A stretch of DNA of 64,000 bases from the NCBI GenBank assembly GCA_015200025.1, contig CP054186.1, forward strand, positions 1,302,001 through 1,366,000, written 5' to 3'. Positions 25,684 through 34,159 of this stretch are shown here, in pieces. Position 1 is the stretch's first letter. The number at the start of each line of letters is the position of its first letter. This stretch comes from Phycisphaeraceae bacterium. GTDB taxonomy: Bacteria > Planctomycetota > Phycisphaerae > Phycisphaerales > UBA1924. The position numbers were made by a program, and so were the translations under genes. The notes beneath the pieces were generated by a model. That model saw only the letters and a program-made list of their open reading frames with translations, had not been told where the DNA came from and did no database searches.

Positions 25684-26072
25684 CCGCCCGCCCCGCCCGC
25701 GCCGCCGCCGTCTCCCACGCTCGCGAGGTCGAGGCACCAGCGCGGGCCGCGGATCAACACCCCGCCGGCCCTGACCCGCCCGGGCTTGACCGGCGTCATC
25801 GCCGACCAGGGGATGCTCATCCGCCCGCACCCGAACACACGCATCAGTTTCGCGGGCGAGAGGTGGAGGTGCGACTCGTCGGCCTCGGCGTGGACGCACA
25901 GCCCGAAGTTGAACATGTCGAACGAGAAACTCTGGAACTCGCGCCGCACGGCGCCGGGGAGAATTTCACGCGGGGGGAATTTGTCCGCGAGCGTGCCCCA
26001 CCCGCCGCGGACGATCGCCCAGACCACCACCAGGTTGATCGCGGCGGCCAGGCCGATGTAGACGCCGATCAA
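25665..26072 (-). CDS. Small membrane protein, unknown function
   Basis: A 135-residue protein starting at a TTG (26072), chosen because GGAGG lies 7 nt before it and no ATG precedes the hydrophobic segment. One N-terminal membrane helix (about 4-21) is followed by a cytoplasmic region containing FGLCVHAEADESHLHLS, then a Pro/Trp element MSIPWSAM. This layout resembles small bacterial proteins with a PH-like beta fold, but I cannot assign a family. The Gly/Ala/Ser-rich tail overlaps the convergent uvrC end by 19 bp. It lies 24 bp after a dockerin gene and may share its transcript. Confidence 0.55.
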   Translation of the reverse strand: MIGVYIGLAAAINLVVVWAIVRGGWGTLADKFPPREILPGAVRREFQSFSFDMFNFGLCVHAEADESHLHLSPAKLMRVFGCGRMSIPWSAMTPVKPGRVRAGGVLIRGPRWCLDLASVGDGGGAGGAGGQSSSS

Positions 26073-26096
26073 CGCGCGACCTCCGTGGGCACGGCC

Positions 26097-26825
26097 TCAG
26101 CACCCGGTCTCGAAGACGTCGACGAACGCGTCGAAGTCGAAGAAGTCCGTGAAGCCGTCTCCGTTGAAATCGGCCGAACGCCCGGGCGGGCACTCGCCGC
26201 CCTCGAAGCACTCGATGAACGCGTCGAGGTCGAAGAAATCGACGAAGCAATCGTCGTTGAAATCGGCGGCGCACGGCGGCTCGCCCGTGATGACCGCCGA
26301 GCCGCTGGTGAACTCCAGGTACCCCACGAGGGCGGCGGGGGTGATGACGGGCTGCTCGACGCGGAAATAGGCGGTGTTGTTCGCGTCGATCCCGACGACG
26401 AGCCGGAGCGAGATCGTGACGGTCGTTCCCAGCAGTACCTGTTCGCCCGTGAAGACCTCGTTGACGAGGACGACCGGGTGGGTCCCGCCGCTGGGGCTCG
26501 CGCCGGCGCCGCTGAGGAACGCGGACGACCCGGGCGAGAGCGATTCGAGCACGTCGGCGAGGGGGGTGGGGTTCGGGAAGAGGGTCGAAAGGATGGTGAA
26601 GGTGCCACGCCCGCGGACCATCCCGTCCACGACGTACTCGTAGAAGCAGGCGGGGTCGATGGTGTCGCCCCCGCTCGTGCGGGATTGGGGCGTGGCGTTG
26701 CGGAGCTGGACCCCCGCGAGGTTGATCGACGCGGTGTTATCGGCCAGGGCATGGGCGCCGGCCGACGCGAGGCAGGCCGCGGCGAGCATCACCGTCCGAC
26801 GTGTGAAGGATGGTCCGAGTTCCAT
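26097..26825 (-). CDS. Secreted GC-type dockerin protein, unknown body
   Basis: Secreted protein of 242 residues; ATG at 26825 with GGAGAGAG before it. The signal peptide includes RRTVMLAAACLASAGAHALA. The mature part (about 27-180) is a beta-rich domain with no family I recognise (CFYEYVVDGMVRGRGTF, LLGTTVTISLRLVVGID). The C-terminal module has two calcium-loop repeats: DFNDDCFVDFFDLDAF, with an unusual Cys in place of the loop Gly, and DFNGDGFTDFFDFDAF. The cysteine pattern is CxADF, CFEGGECP and terminal GC. It is the last dockerin gene of the six-gene minus-strand cluster. Confidence 0.75.
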   Translation of the reverse strand: MELGPSFTRRTVMLAAACLASAGAHALADNTASINLAGVQLRNATPQSRTSGGDTIDPACFYEYVVDGMVRGRGTFTILSTLFPNPTPLADVLESLSPGSSAFLSGAGASPSGGTHPVVLVNEVFTGEQVLLGTTVTISLRLVVGIDANNTAYFRVEQPVITPAALVGYLEFTSGSAVITGEPPCAADFNDDCFVDFFDLDAFIECFEGGECPPGRSADFNGDGFTDFFDFDAFVDVFETGC

Positions 26826-26912
26826 GATGATCTCTCTCCGGAGCAACGCCACCCTCCCGAGCTACACAATACCAGCGCGGGGTGAGAAATCCATGCGTAC
26901 CCGGCCGGCGGG

Positions 26913-28421
26913 TCAACGCCCCGGGTCGGCGGCGGGGGGCTCGGGCTCGGCGACGCCCGCGATGGTCCGCATCATCTCGCGGAGGGCGGGTCGGTAGAAG
27001 GTATGGGCCATGCGGGGGACGACCTCGACCACCGCGTCGCTCCCCAGGGCCGACAACGACTCCTTGAGCCGCTCGACGGCGCCCTCGAGGTAGAACGTAT
27101 CGAGCCCCCCGGCGAACACGCGCACCTTGCCCTTGAGCTTGGGCCCCAGGGCGTCCCAGCGACGTTCGAGGATCAGGCGGATGTCGTACGGCTCCCAGGC
27201 CTTCGCGGTCTCGAGATCGACGAGCCCGGTCGCGCGGTCGAAGAGTGGGCGGGGGCGCCCATCGGGGAGGCGGGGGCTGAAGACGGCCTCGAAGGCGTGG
27301 ATCTGCCCGCCCGGGCCGAGCGTGTCCTCCTGACGCACGAAGTCCTCGTACCAGAGCCGCGGGGCCGAACCCATCCGGGCGATCGGCCGGCGCTCGCCCT
27401 TCTCGTCGCGGTACATGTTCGCCCCGGGCTCGTACAGGTTGATGCGCTGAAAGTCGCGGAAGTCGACCGGGTCGGGGCAGTGGCTCCAGCACCCGTTGAA
27501 ATGATCGGGGTAAGAGATCTGGAGCCAGAGGCTGCTCCACCCGCCCGACGACAGCCCGGTGACGAACCTCGCGGTGTGGTCCCCGCGGGCGCCGTGGAAC
27601 CTCGCCTCGACCGCGGGGATCATCTCTTCGATGAGCGCCCGCCCGCGCGGCCCGTTATTCGCGGAATCCGCGAAGACCGTGTGCCCACGCCCCGACGAGG
27701 GGTCCGGCACCACGAGGAGCACGCGGTCGAGCAGGTCGCCGCCGCCGAGAAGACTCTCGGCCCGGTGCACCAGCGAATGATCCGAGCCGAACCCGCCGAT
27801 CAGGTACAGCGTGGGCCAGACGACCTCGGGGTCGTCGGTCCACCCCTTGGGCAGGCGCACCGCCGCTCTCGACGCGACCGGGCGGCCGTAGAACGACGTG
27901 AGGAGCGGGCTGTCGAACTCGACCAACTTGACACGGTCGGTCTCGCGGAAGGGCGTGCGGGCGACGGCCTTGGTGAGCGTGATCGTCCTCACGTCGGTCG
28001 CCGCGCCGGACAAGGTCAACGGCTCGACCTCGGAATAGAGATCGCCCGGGCCGTTGCCGAACTCGGAGGAATCGGGGCTGCGGTCCGCCACGGCCTGGAC
28101 CCAATACTCGCCCGGAGAAATCTCACCTATGGCGTTCGGGTAGGCTCGCACGCCCCCGTGGTTGAACTCGACCGCCTCGCCCGGCATCAGGCGCTCGACC
28201 TCGACCGCCAGCACCTGCATCTTCCCGAACCAGTCGCCGAGCCGGAGGCGAGGCTCGGGTGATCGAGAGGAACCCAGGACGAGGTAGACCGTGCCCGAAT
28301 ATTCACCCCGGTGGACCGAGGGATCGATGGAGACTCGGAACGACCCGGGGGGCAGACCTTGCCCCAGCGCGAGCCGAACGAGGGCCGACAGAATCACGAT
28401 GGCGAGGAAGGCACGGCGCAT
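26913..28421 (-). CDS. Secreted esterase of the alpha/beta-hydrolase (esterase D/feruloyl esterase-like) family
   Basis: A 502-residue secreted hydrolase. ATG at 28421 gives a signal peptide (MRRAFLAIVILSALVRLALG); the longer frame upstream only reads through the neighbouring dockerin DNA. An N-terminal beta domain (about 25-160) precedes the catalytic domain, which starts at RLPKGW and WPTLYLIGGFGSDH. The nucleophile motif is VTGLSSGGWSS (GxSxG), and the acid/His region ends with PRMAHTFYRP (catalytic His candidate). The pattern fits Fes/esterase D proteins acting on acyl esters. It is the only gene inside the cluster without a dockerin. A TAAACT box lies 7 nt before the start and no Shine-Dalgarno is seen, unlike its dockerin neighbours. 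Confidence 0.75.
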   Translation of the reverse strand: MRRAFLAIVILSALVRLALGQGLPPGSFRVSIDPSVHRGEYSGTVYLVLGSSRSPEPRLRLGDWFGKMQVLAVEVERLMPGEAVEFNHGGVRAYPNAIGEISPGEYWVQAVADRSPDSSEFGNGPGDLYSEVEPLTLSGAATDVRTITLTKAVARTPFRETDRVKLVEFDSPLLTSFYGRPVASRAAVRLPKGWTDDPEVVWPTLYLIGGFGSDHSLVHRAESLLGGGDLLDRVLLVVPDPSSGRGHTVFADSANNGPRGRALIEEMIPAVEARFHGARGDHTARFVTGLSSGGWSSLWLQISYPDHFNGCWSHCPDPVDFRDFQRINLYEPGANMYRDEKGERRPIARMGSAPRLWYEDFVRQEDTLGPGGQIHAFEAVFSPRLPDGRPRPLFDRATGLVDLETAKAWEPYDIRLILERRWDALGPKLKGKVRVFAGGLDTFYLEGAVERLKESLSALGSDAVVEVVPRMAHTFYRPALREMMRTIAGVAEPEPPAADPGR

Positions 28422-28428
28422 AGACCCG

Positions 28429-28434
28429 AGTTTA
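28429..28434 (-). promoter_or_regulatory. TAAACT -10-like box, leaderless start of esterase gene
   Basis: TAAACT ends 7 nt before the ATG at 28421. Confidence 0.4.
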
Positions 28435-28456
28435 CCGGGTGCCCCGCCCGCCGGTC

Positions 28457-29635
28457 TCAGCATCCCTCTTCGAACGAGCCGACATACGCGTCCAGGTCGA
28501 AGAAATCGACGAACCCGTCCCCGTTGAAATCCGCGGACCGTCCCGGGGGGCATTCGTCCCCTTCGAAGCAGGCCACGAACGCGTCGGCGTCGAAGAAATC
28601 AACGAACCCGTCCCCGTTGAAATCGGCCGGGCAGGCGGGCGGGGGGGTGTTGACCCCGGAGATCCGGAACGCCACGACCCGGTTGGTCGAGAGGGGATCA
28701 CCGTCGTCGACGACGCCGACCAAGGCGTACGACCCGTCCGCGAGCCTCGGTCCAAGGCACAGCCCCTCGAGGTTCGTGTGCCCGCCTTGGTACAGGAGCC
28801 GCTTGGTCACCGGGGTGTGCGGCTGGGTCAGGCTCGCCAGCCCGGAGACCTCGGTCGCACCCGCGAAGGAGACCTCGTAGATCCTCGTTTCGAAGAACCG
28901 GAAGACGTTGTTCGCGAGCGAGCGTTCGAGGGCGAGCAGGCGTCCGTCGGGGAGTAAGACCAGATCGACCAGCCCGCTCCGCCCGCCGGAGATCGCGCCG
29001 GCGTGCATGGGCGCCGTGAGGTAGGCGTACTGGGCCGCGGGGGTGTACGCCGCGCCGTTCCAGGCGTAACGGAGGAGCCGGACGGACGTCCCGTTGGTCG
29101 GGGAAGAGACAGGGCCATCGACCGCGAGGGCTTCCTCGTTGGCCGTCCACATCTCGGACCCGTCCGGGGCTCGCGTGAGCGACTCGAACCCGAAGTTGGC
29201 TCGGCGCGACGCGAAGACCGCGGGAACGCTCAGCGAGCCCACCGGGGCCGCCGTCACCAGGTCGAACATCCGGACCCCGGGCGTGTCCTCCTCGGCCAGG
29301 AACACGGTGCCCCAGAGCCCCGTCGCCGCGATCCCCTCGAAGTCCATCGAGACCGGGAGCGTGAACCCCCCGGTGACGGCGGCGTTGAACGGCACGCCCT
29401 GCGCGTCGAGCCCGACGTACACATATACGAGCCGGTCCGAGTTGTCCATGACCGCGAGGTAGACCGTCTCGGTGAGGTACACGATCCCCGAGATCCCGCC
29501 GACGATGAACTCGCGCTGGGCCTGATCGACGGCCCGGTTTCCCAGCGGGAACGAGCCGGTGAACTCGACCGACAGCGTCTGCGCCATCGCGGGCACGCAC
29601 GCGAGGCCGAGCATCAGGGCCGCGCCCGTTCTCAT
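28457..29635 (-). CDS. Secreted phytase-like/esterase-like beta-propeller with GC-type dockerin
   Basis: A 392-residue secreted protein; ATG at 29635 follows GAGGAGG with 7-nt spacing. Signal peptide MRTGAALMLGLACVPAMA. The body matches the 'esterase-like activity of phytase' propeller pattern: FEGIAATG, VFLAEEDTPGVRMFD, NFGFESLTRAPDGSEMWTANEEAL and NLEGLCLGPRLADGSYALVGVVDDGD. These proteins are often called phytase-like, but activity is rarely shown. The C-terminus has two loops, DFNGDGFVDFFDADAF and DFNGDGFVDFFDLDAY, with CPADF, CFEGDECP and a terminal GC. The promoter lies at 29678-29706. The esterase gene follows 35 bp downstream. Confidence 0.8.
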   Translation of the reverse strand: MRTGAALMLGLACVPAMAQTLSVEFTGSFPLGNRAVDQAQREFIVGGISGIVYLTETVYLAVMDNSDRLVYVYVGLDAQGVPFNAAVTGGFTLPVSMDFEGIAATGLWGTVFLAEEDTPGVRMFDLVTAAPVGSLSVPAVFASRRANFGFESLTRAPDGSEMWTANEEALAVDGPVSSPTNGTSVRLLRYAWNGAAYTPAAQYAYLTAPMHAGAISGGRSGLVDLVLLPDGRLLALERSLANNVFRFFETRIYEVSFAGATEVSGLASLTQPHTPVTKRLLYQGGHTNLEGLCLGPRLADGSYALVGVVDDGDPLSTNRVVAFRISGVNTPPPACPADFNGDGFVDFFDADAFVACFEGDECPPGRSADFNGDGFVDFFDLDAYVGSFEEGC

Positions 29636-29677
29636 CGCCGGACCTCCTCTCCGCCGCCGGCCCGGCGGGGGGACAAC

Positions 29678-29706
29678 ATTATGATCGGTGGCTCACGCCC
29701 ACGCAA
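29678..29706 (-). promoter_or_regulatory. Candidate promoter of the phytase-like dockerin gene
   Basis: TTGCGT (29701-29706) and CATAAT (29678-29683, 5 of 6) are separated by 17 bp. A GC-rich inverted repeat (CCGCCGG/CCGGCGG) falls in the short leader before the Shine-Dalgarno. Confidence 0.5.
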
Positions 29707-29769
29707 CCCGTCCACGCCCCAACCGGAGGCCCCGACCGGGCGCCGTGAGCGGGGTGCAGGTGGGCCGGG

Positions 29770-31425
29770 TCAACAGCCCCTGTCGAACGCGTCAAGGAAC
29801 GCGTCGGCGTCGAAGAAGTCCACGAACCCGTCGCCGTTGAAGTCGGCGTCGGCGCCCTCGGGGCAACCCAGCCCCTCGAAGCACCCGAAGAACAGGTCCA
29901 CGTCAAAGAGGTCGAGGAACCCGTCGCGGTCGAAGTCCGCCGCGCAGACGCCCACGGAGAAATCCGCATCGTTGGCGTCGTGCCCGGCGTTCCCGTCGGC
30001 GTCACGAACAACAACCTTGACCCGGCACCGCGGGAGGTACTCGTCGGGGACGGCCCAATCGAACGCGCCGGAATCCGGGATGCCGGAGGCGATCACGCGC
30101 GGATAGGTCGCCCCGCCGTCCGTGGAGAGCAGCAGGTCGACCTCGCCGACCCCGAGGTCGTCGTCGGTGATCCACCGCAGGCCGAAGACGCTCCCCCGCT
30201 CGAGCACCGCGGGCTCGTTGAGACTCTGGACGTACGCGGTGGGGTTCGCGCCGCCGCGGGGCGCGGGGACGTGCATCGCGATGCAGTGCATGACGCCGGC
30301 CGCCGTCACGAGCGCCTGGCAGTTGACCTGGAAGATGGTCTTGCCCGGGAGCGCGGCGGACCAGGCGCTGAGGGCCTGAGCGTTGTAGGGCGACGCCGCC
30401 CCGGCGGTGTAGCTGGGGATCAGCACCAGGTCGTTGCAGAGGACGACGTTGGTGTAGGTGTAGTGGGTCCCGCCGGAGGTGACCGCGGGGACGCGGTGGA
30501 CCGTGTACCCCTCGCCCGCGAAGGCCTCCGCCGCCGCGTCGCAGATCAGGTCCTGCGTGCTCCCGGGAGAGAGGGGCCAGTCCGAGACCATGACCCGGCG
30601 GTCGCCGAAGACCTGCACCCACATGTCAATGTGCTGCGTGAGGTCGACCGTGGTGGGGAACGGCTCGAACAGCCTCGTGTCGAGGTTCTGGAACGCGTGC
30701 CAGAGGTCGATGATCTCGCCCTCGGTCTTGCCCGGGTTCTCGTTGTTGATGAGGCGTGTCGCGTATCCCTGCCCGAGCGACGAGAGGTGGAAGTTGCCCC
30801 CGCCGTGGATCAGGGGGAGCGTATAGACCGCGTGACCGACCCTGGGGCCCAGCCACGCCGGGAGGGCGTTGTCGTTGGGCCTGGGTCGGTTGTACGTGTG
30901 ATCGACGATCGCCCGGCAATCACCCTCGAAGATGTAGCGGGGCCCGTAATCGCGGATCCAGATCGAGTCGAGGCGCCGCTGGAAGAAGCGGACCTTGGTC
31001 ATGTCCACGTTGCCGTTGGTCAGCTGCGTCCGGGCCGAGTTCTCCGTCGCCTGGTCGCGGACGACGATCCACGCCTCGGCGTCCCCGAACCTCGTGATGC
31101 GGTTGGCCATCTGCGTGACGATGGTGAGCCACGACGCCTGCCCGTTCCAGGAGAGCAGGATCGCCTGCATGGGCTCGTACTCGCCCGGGCACTGCACCGG
31201 CCCGGTCGGGGCGCCGCCCGAGCGAGCCGCCACGATCGGGTTCTGGGCGACGAACCGCCGCTCGGCCTCGGTCATAAACCGCGGGATGGCGGCGTCCTGG
31301 GGGAAGACGAGCATGCCGTCCACCAGCCGGGGCTCATCGAGCCTCTCCGCGCCCGGTACCGCCCCGGGCTGCACCCCGGCCGCCCCGCACACCGCCGCTG
31401 CTGTCCACACCGCGATCGGCACCAT
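29770..31425 (-). CDS. Secreted agmatine deiminase / peptidyl-arginine deiminase family protein with GC-type dockerin
   Basis: Predicted guanidino-group hydrolase exported from the cytoplasm. ATG at 31425 is preferred (GAGGG 7 nt upstream); the in-frame ATG at 31431 would sit too close. The product is 551 residues with a short signal peptide. The deiminase domain shows WIRDYGP, IHGGGNF and LTQHIDMWV with the His-x-Asp pair, and the nucleophile Cys in GVMHCIAMH. All the expected pentein-fold catalytic positions are therefore present. An Ig-like domain (about 410-490) precedes the dockerin, whose loops are DFDRDGFLDLFDVDLF and DFNGDGFVDFFDADAF, ending in GC. Most agmatine deiminases are cytoplasmic, so a secreted anchored form is unusual. 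A Porphyromonas-type peptidyl-arginine deiminase is the closest secreted parallel. Confidence 0.8.
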   Translation of the reverse strand: MVPIAVWTAAAVCGAAGVQPGAVPGAERLDEPRLVDGMLVFPQDAAIPRFMTEAERRFVAQNPIVAARSGGAPTGPVQCPGEYEPMQAILLSWNGQASWLTIVTQMANRITRFGDAEAWIVVRDQATENSARTQLTNGNVDMTKVRFFQRRLDSIWIRDYGPRYIFEGDCRAIVDHTYNRPRPNDNALPAWLGPRVGHAVYTLPLIHGGGNFHLSSLGQGYATRLINNENPGKTEGEIIDLWHAFQNLDTRLFEPFPTTVDLTQHIDMWVQVFGDRRVMVSDWPLSPGSTQDLICDAAAEAFAGEGYTVHRVPAVTSGGTHYTYTNVVLCNDLVLIPSYTAGAASPYNAQALSAWSAALPGKTIFQVNCQALVTAAGVMHCIAMHVPAPRGGANPTAYVQSLNEPAVLERGSVFGLRWITDDDLGVGEVDLLLSTDGGATYPRVIASGIPDSGAFDWAVPDEYLPRCRVKVVVRDADGNAGHDANDADFSVGVCAADFDRDGFLDLFDVDLFFGCFEGLGCPEGADADFNGDGFVDFFDADAFLDAFDRGC

Positions 31426-31589
31426 GCTCATGCCCTCGTTGATTCGGCCGGTTCGCCCGCCCGGTTGCCCCGCCATGTCGCGGGGCCACACCGAGCGGGT
31501 CCGCCCCGCCGTCCCAATCCCCCGAATCCCCCCACCACCCGCCCGACACGCGGCGAGGCCGAGGCCCCGCGGAGTGTGGTACGCCCGGG

Positions 31590-31624
31590 AACAAAGCCGG
31601 GCGGGCCCTCTCGGACCCGCCCGG
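31590..31624 (-). terminator. Rho-independent terminator downstream of the 31.7-32.7 kb dockerin gene
   Basis: On the minus strand a 9-bp perfect stem CCGGGCGGG/CCCGCCCGG (10-nt loop) is followed by CTTTGTT. It lies 29 bp past the stop at 31653 and separates this gene from the deiminase gene. Confidence 0.65.
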
Positions 31625-31652
31625 GTGTGATGCGTGAGTCACGCCGGAGGGC

Positions 31653-32720
31653 TCAGCACCCGGCCTCGAAGGCCTCGACGAAGGCGTCGAGGTCGAAGAA
31701 GTCGATGAACCCGTCGTCGTTGAAGTCGGCGGTCTTGCCGTCGGGGCAGGCGCCGCCCTCGAAGCACTCGACGAACGCGTCGAGGTCGAAGAAATCGACG
31801 AACCCGTCCCCGTTGAAGTCGGCGCCGCACGGCGGGGGACCGAAGGTGACGATCCCGAAGTACTGGAACCCGCCGGCGATCAGGCTCTGCGTCGCCCCGG
31901 TCGCGGGATCGAGCGTAAAGACGCCCTGCGAGGAGGTGTAGATATAGAGCCCGTTGCCCAGCTCCCAGACGCCGCGGTTGCCGTTGCCCACGGCCCAGAA
32001 GTTCAGCTGCGAGCCGCTGACCTCGTCGTACTCGAAGACCCCGATGGGCGCGCTGAACCCGGCGACGAGGAGGTTCCCGTTGGCCCGGCGGTGGATCTGC
32101 TGCGGGAAGTCGACGCCCGTCACGCCGTCGGAATCGTGCACCGTGCGGACGAACGTCCCGCTGGTGGTGTACTCGTTGACGTTATCTCCGGCGATGTCGG
32201 TGACGTACAGGTTCCCGTTGGGGGCGGGGGTCACGTCGAAGGGGTCAAGGGCCGGGAACGAACCTTCGATCGTCGCGGTGGCGACGTCGATCACAACGAT
32301 CGCCGCGCCCGGGGCGCCGTTCTGCGTCCCCGAGTTGGCGACGTAGACCTTCCCGTTGAGGTGGCACAGGCCGCGGACGTTGTCCATCCCGCCGCCCGTC
32401 CCGCCGATGAACCCGATCACCTGCGGCGCGTTTTCATCCACGGTGTACCGGTAGACCCCGTCGCGGAGCTGGTCGGAGATCCAGATCTCGTTGCCGACCT
32501 GGATGATCCCCTTGGGGGTCTTGCTCGCGTTCGTCGTCCCCGGGTAGTCCGCCTGGATGTTGATCCAGTTCAGGTTGATCGGAGCCCCGGTGTCCGCGTC
32601 GAGCAGCATCACCACGTCGGTCGACGACTCGATCACCGCCAGCACCCGATCGAGCTGCGCGTTGGCCGACGCGCACGCCAGGCCGCTCACCGCGACCATC
32701 GCCACAAGCATCTTCTTCAT
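31653..32720 (-). CDS. Secreted beta-propeller (NHL/SMP-30-like) protein with GC-type dockerin
   Basis: A 355-residue secreted protein. ATG at 32720 is set by an excellent Shine-Dalgarno (CTGGAGG, 6-7 nt away); the longer frame extends into the hairpin upstream. Signal peptide MKKMLVAMVAVSGLACASANA. Propeller blades recur as VLAVIESSTDVVMLLDADTG, GNEIWISDQLRDGVYRY, GKVYVANSG and NGNLYVTDIAGDNVNEY, the SMP-30/NHL type of repeat. No catalytic residues can be assigned. The dockerin ends with DFNGDGFVDFFDLDAF and DFNDDGFIDFFDLDAF, CFEGGACP and a terminal GC. A terminator follows at 31590-31624, so this is probably a single-gene transcript. Confidence 0.75.
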   Translation of the reverse strand: MKKMLVAMVAVSGLACASANAQLDRVLAVIESSTDVVMLLDADTGAPINLNWINIQADYPGTTNASKTPKGIIQVGNEIWISDQLRDGVYRYTVDENAPQVIGFIGGTGGGMDNVRGLCHLNGKVYVANSGTQNGAPGAAIVVIDVATATIEGSFPALDPFDVTPAPNGNLYVTDIAGDNVNEYTTSGTFVRTVHDSDGVTGVDFPQQIHRRANGNLLVAGFSAPIGVFEYDEVSGSQLNFWAVGNGNRGVWELGNGLYIYTSSQGVFTLDPATGATQSLIAGGFQYFGIVTFGPPPCGADFNGDGFVDFFDLDAFVECFEGGACPDGKTADFNDDGFIDFFDLDAFVEAFEAGC

Positions 32721-32735
32721 TTCAAATCCTCCAGT

Positions 32736-32753
32736 AATGCGCAATGGCGCATT
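32736..32753 (-). promoter_or_regulatory. Inverted repeat in the leader of the 31.7-32.7 kb dockerin gene
   Basis: AATGCGC (32736-32742) and GCGCATT (32747-32753) form a perfect 7-bp repeat with a 4-nt loop. It lies just upstream of the Shine-Dalgarno of the ATG at 32720 and could be a 5' hairpin or an operator. Confidence 0.4.
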
Positions 32754-32833
32754 CATCCAGAGTACCCGCCGCATGGCCTCTGAGATAGGGGGAGGTGGTC
32801 AGTTTTTCCGTTCGATCATGCACTGACGGGGTC

Positions 32834-34105
32834 CTAACAGCCGAGATCGAACGCCGCGAGGTACGCGTCGAGATCGAAGAAGTCCGAGAACCCATCGCCG
32901 TCAAAGTCGCCCCCGGCCCGCGGCGGGCACGCGACGCCCTCGAAACACCCCACGAACGCGTCGAGGTCGAAGAAGTCGAGGAAGCCGTCCTGGTTGAAGT
33001 CGGCCCGGCAGACGTACACGGGCGTCAACTGGCGCACGTCGCCCACGGGGCCTGTCACGCTCACAAAGTAATCCGTCCGCTCCCCCGTAGTCGAGAACAG
33101 CCCGTCGTCGTCGAGGTCCTCCAGGCGTGCCACGCGTTTGCCGCTGTTGTCGGAGACTAAGAGCGACCCGTCGGCGAGGGCCAAGAGGTCGATCGAGGTG
33201 AACCCGGTTTCGCCGGTGCGCCAGACCTCTACCGACTCGCCCGAGTCCATCGCGTCGCCGTCCCCGTTCAGGTCGGTCAGGCGGTAGACCACGTCCACCC
33301 CGCCCGTGGCGATGAGCAACATGTAGATCGACCCGGGGCGGAGAGGGTCGGGCTCGACGGCGAACCCGGCCGAAGTCGAAAGCCCCGAGGCGTTTCCCGG
33401 GCCGAAGAACAGCGTGAACTCGCCGGGGTCGTCGGCCTTGCCGTTGTGGTTCAGGTCGACGGCGCGGTACACGCCATGGACCGCGACGCCCGACGAGGAC
33501 GAGTTGCGGATGAACATCGTGTTGGACGGATCGAAGAACGCTTCCTGCGGGGAGAACGGGCCGTTCCCGGGGCCGAACCCGCCCTCGCCGACGTACGCGG
33601 TGATCTCGCCCTCGTCGTTGAAGTCACCGTCGCCGTTGAGATCCACGAGGCGGTAGACCGCGTCGGCGCCGAGCGCGTTGCCCGCGTTGACGACGTACGC
33701 CACGCCGGCCGAATCGAACGCGACGCCCACGGGGAACGCGAAGGACGCGCCCGAGAGGTTCGAGGCGTCCGCGGCCACCAGGCTCTCGCCCACACCCTGC
33801 GCGTTCCCGTCGCCGTCGAGGTCGCGGAGGACGTAGACGCAGCGGTTGACCTGGTCGCCCATGACCACCCGACCGTCGAACCAGGAGTTCAGGGCCGTCG
33901 GGTTCTGCGGGGCGAGGGTCCCCGCGGCGTTGGTCCCGTCGAAGAACAGCGAGACCTCGGACGGGTCGGCGATCTGGTTGTTCCCGTCCGCGTCGACGAG
34001 CCGCCAGAGGGCGTCGATGTTGCGGTCCGCGAGAAGGATGCCGGGTTGACCCGCCGCGGTGAACGCCGGCAGGCACGACGTGAGAACAGCCAGAGCGGTG
34101 CGCAT
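32834..34105 (-). CDS. Secreted propeller protein with EF-hand-like loops and GC-type dockerin
   Basis: A 423-residue secreted protein; ATG at 34105 with GGAGG 10 nt upstream; signal peptide MRTALAVLTSCLPAFTAAG. The body repeats a unit of about 50-60 residues that combines a propeller-like strand (VYRLVDLN) with a calcium-loop motif. Six such loops are visible: DADGNNQIADPSE, DLDGDGNAQGVGE, DLNGDGDFNDEGE, DLNHNGKADDPGE, DLNGDGDAMDSGE and DLDDDGLFSTTGE. The C-terminal dockerin (DFNQDGFLDFFDLDAF, DFDGDGFSDFFDLDAY, CFEGVACP, final GC) adds two more. The protein may bind about eight calcium ions. Biological role unknown. The promoter lies at 34127-34154. Confidence 0.75.
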   Translation of the reverse strand: MRTALAVLTSCLPAFTAAGQPGILLADRNIDALWRLVDADGNNQIADPSEVSLFFDGTNAAGTLAPQNPTALNSWFDGRVVMGDQVNRCVYVLRDLDGDGNAQGVGESLVAADASNLSGASFAFPVGVAFDSAGVAYVVNAGNALGADAVYRLVDLNGDGDFNDEGEITAYVGEGGFGPGNGPFSPQEAFFDPSNTMFIRNSSSSGVAVHGVYRAVDLNHNGKADDPGEFTLFFGPGNASGLSTSAGFAVEPDPLRPGSIYMLLIATGGVDVVYRLTDLNGDGDAMDSGESVEVWRTGETGFTSIDLLALADGSLLVSDNSGKRVARLEDLDDDGLFSTTGERTDYFVSVTGPVGDVRQLTPVYVCRADFNQDGFLDFFDLDAFVGCFEGVACPPRAGGDFDGDGFSDFFDLDAYLAAFDLGC

Positions 34106-34126
34106 AGGTGGGGAGCCTCCGGCCGC

Positions 34127-34154
34127 ATCATACCCGAAACCGGCCCCATCCCAA
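34127..34154 (-). promoter_or_regulatory. Candidate promoter of the 32.8-34.1 kb dockerin gene
   Basis: TTGGGA (34149-34154) and TATGAT (34127-34132, 5 of 6) are 16 bp apart. The site lies just after the stop of the upstream EEP-dockerin gene and gives a leader of about 15-20 nt with GGAGG. Confidence 0.5.
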
Positions 34155-34159
34155 TCCGC

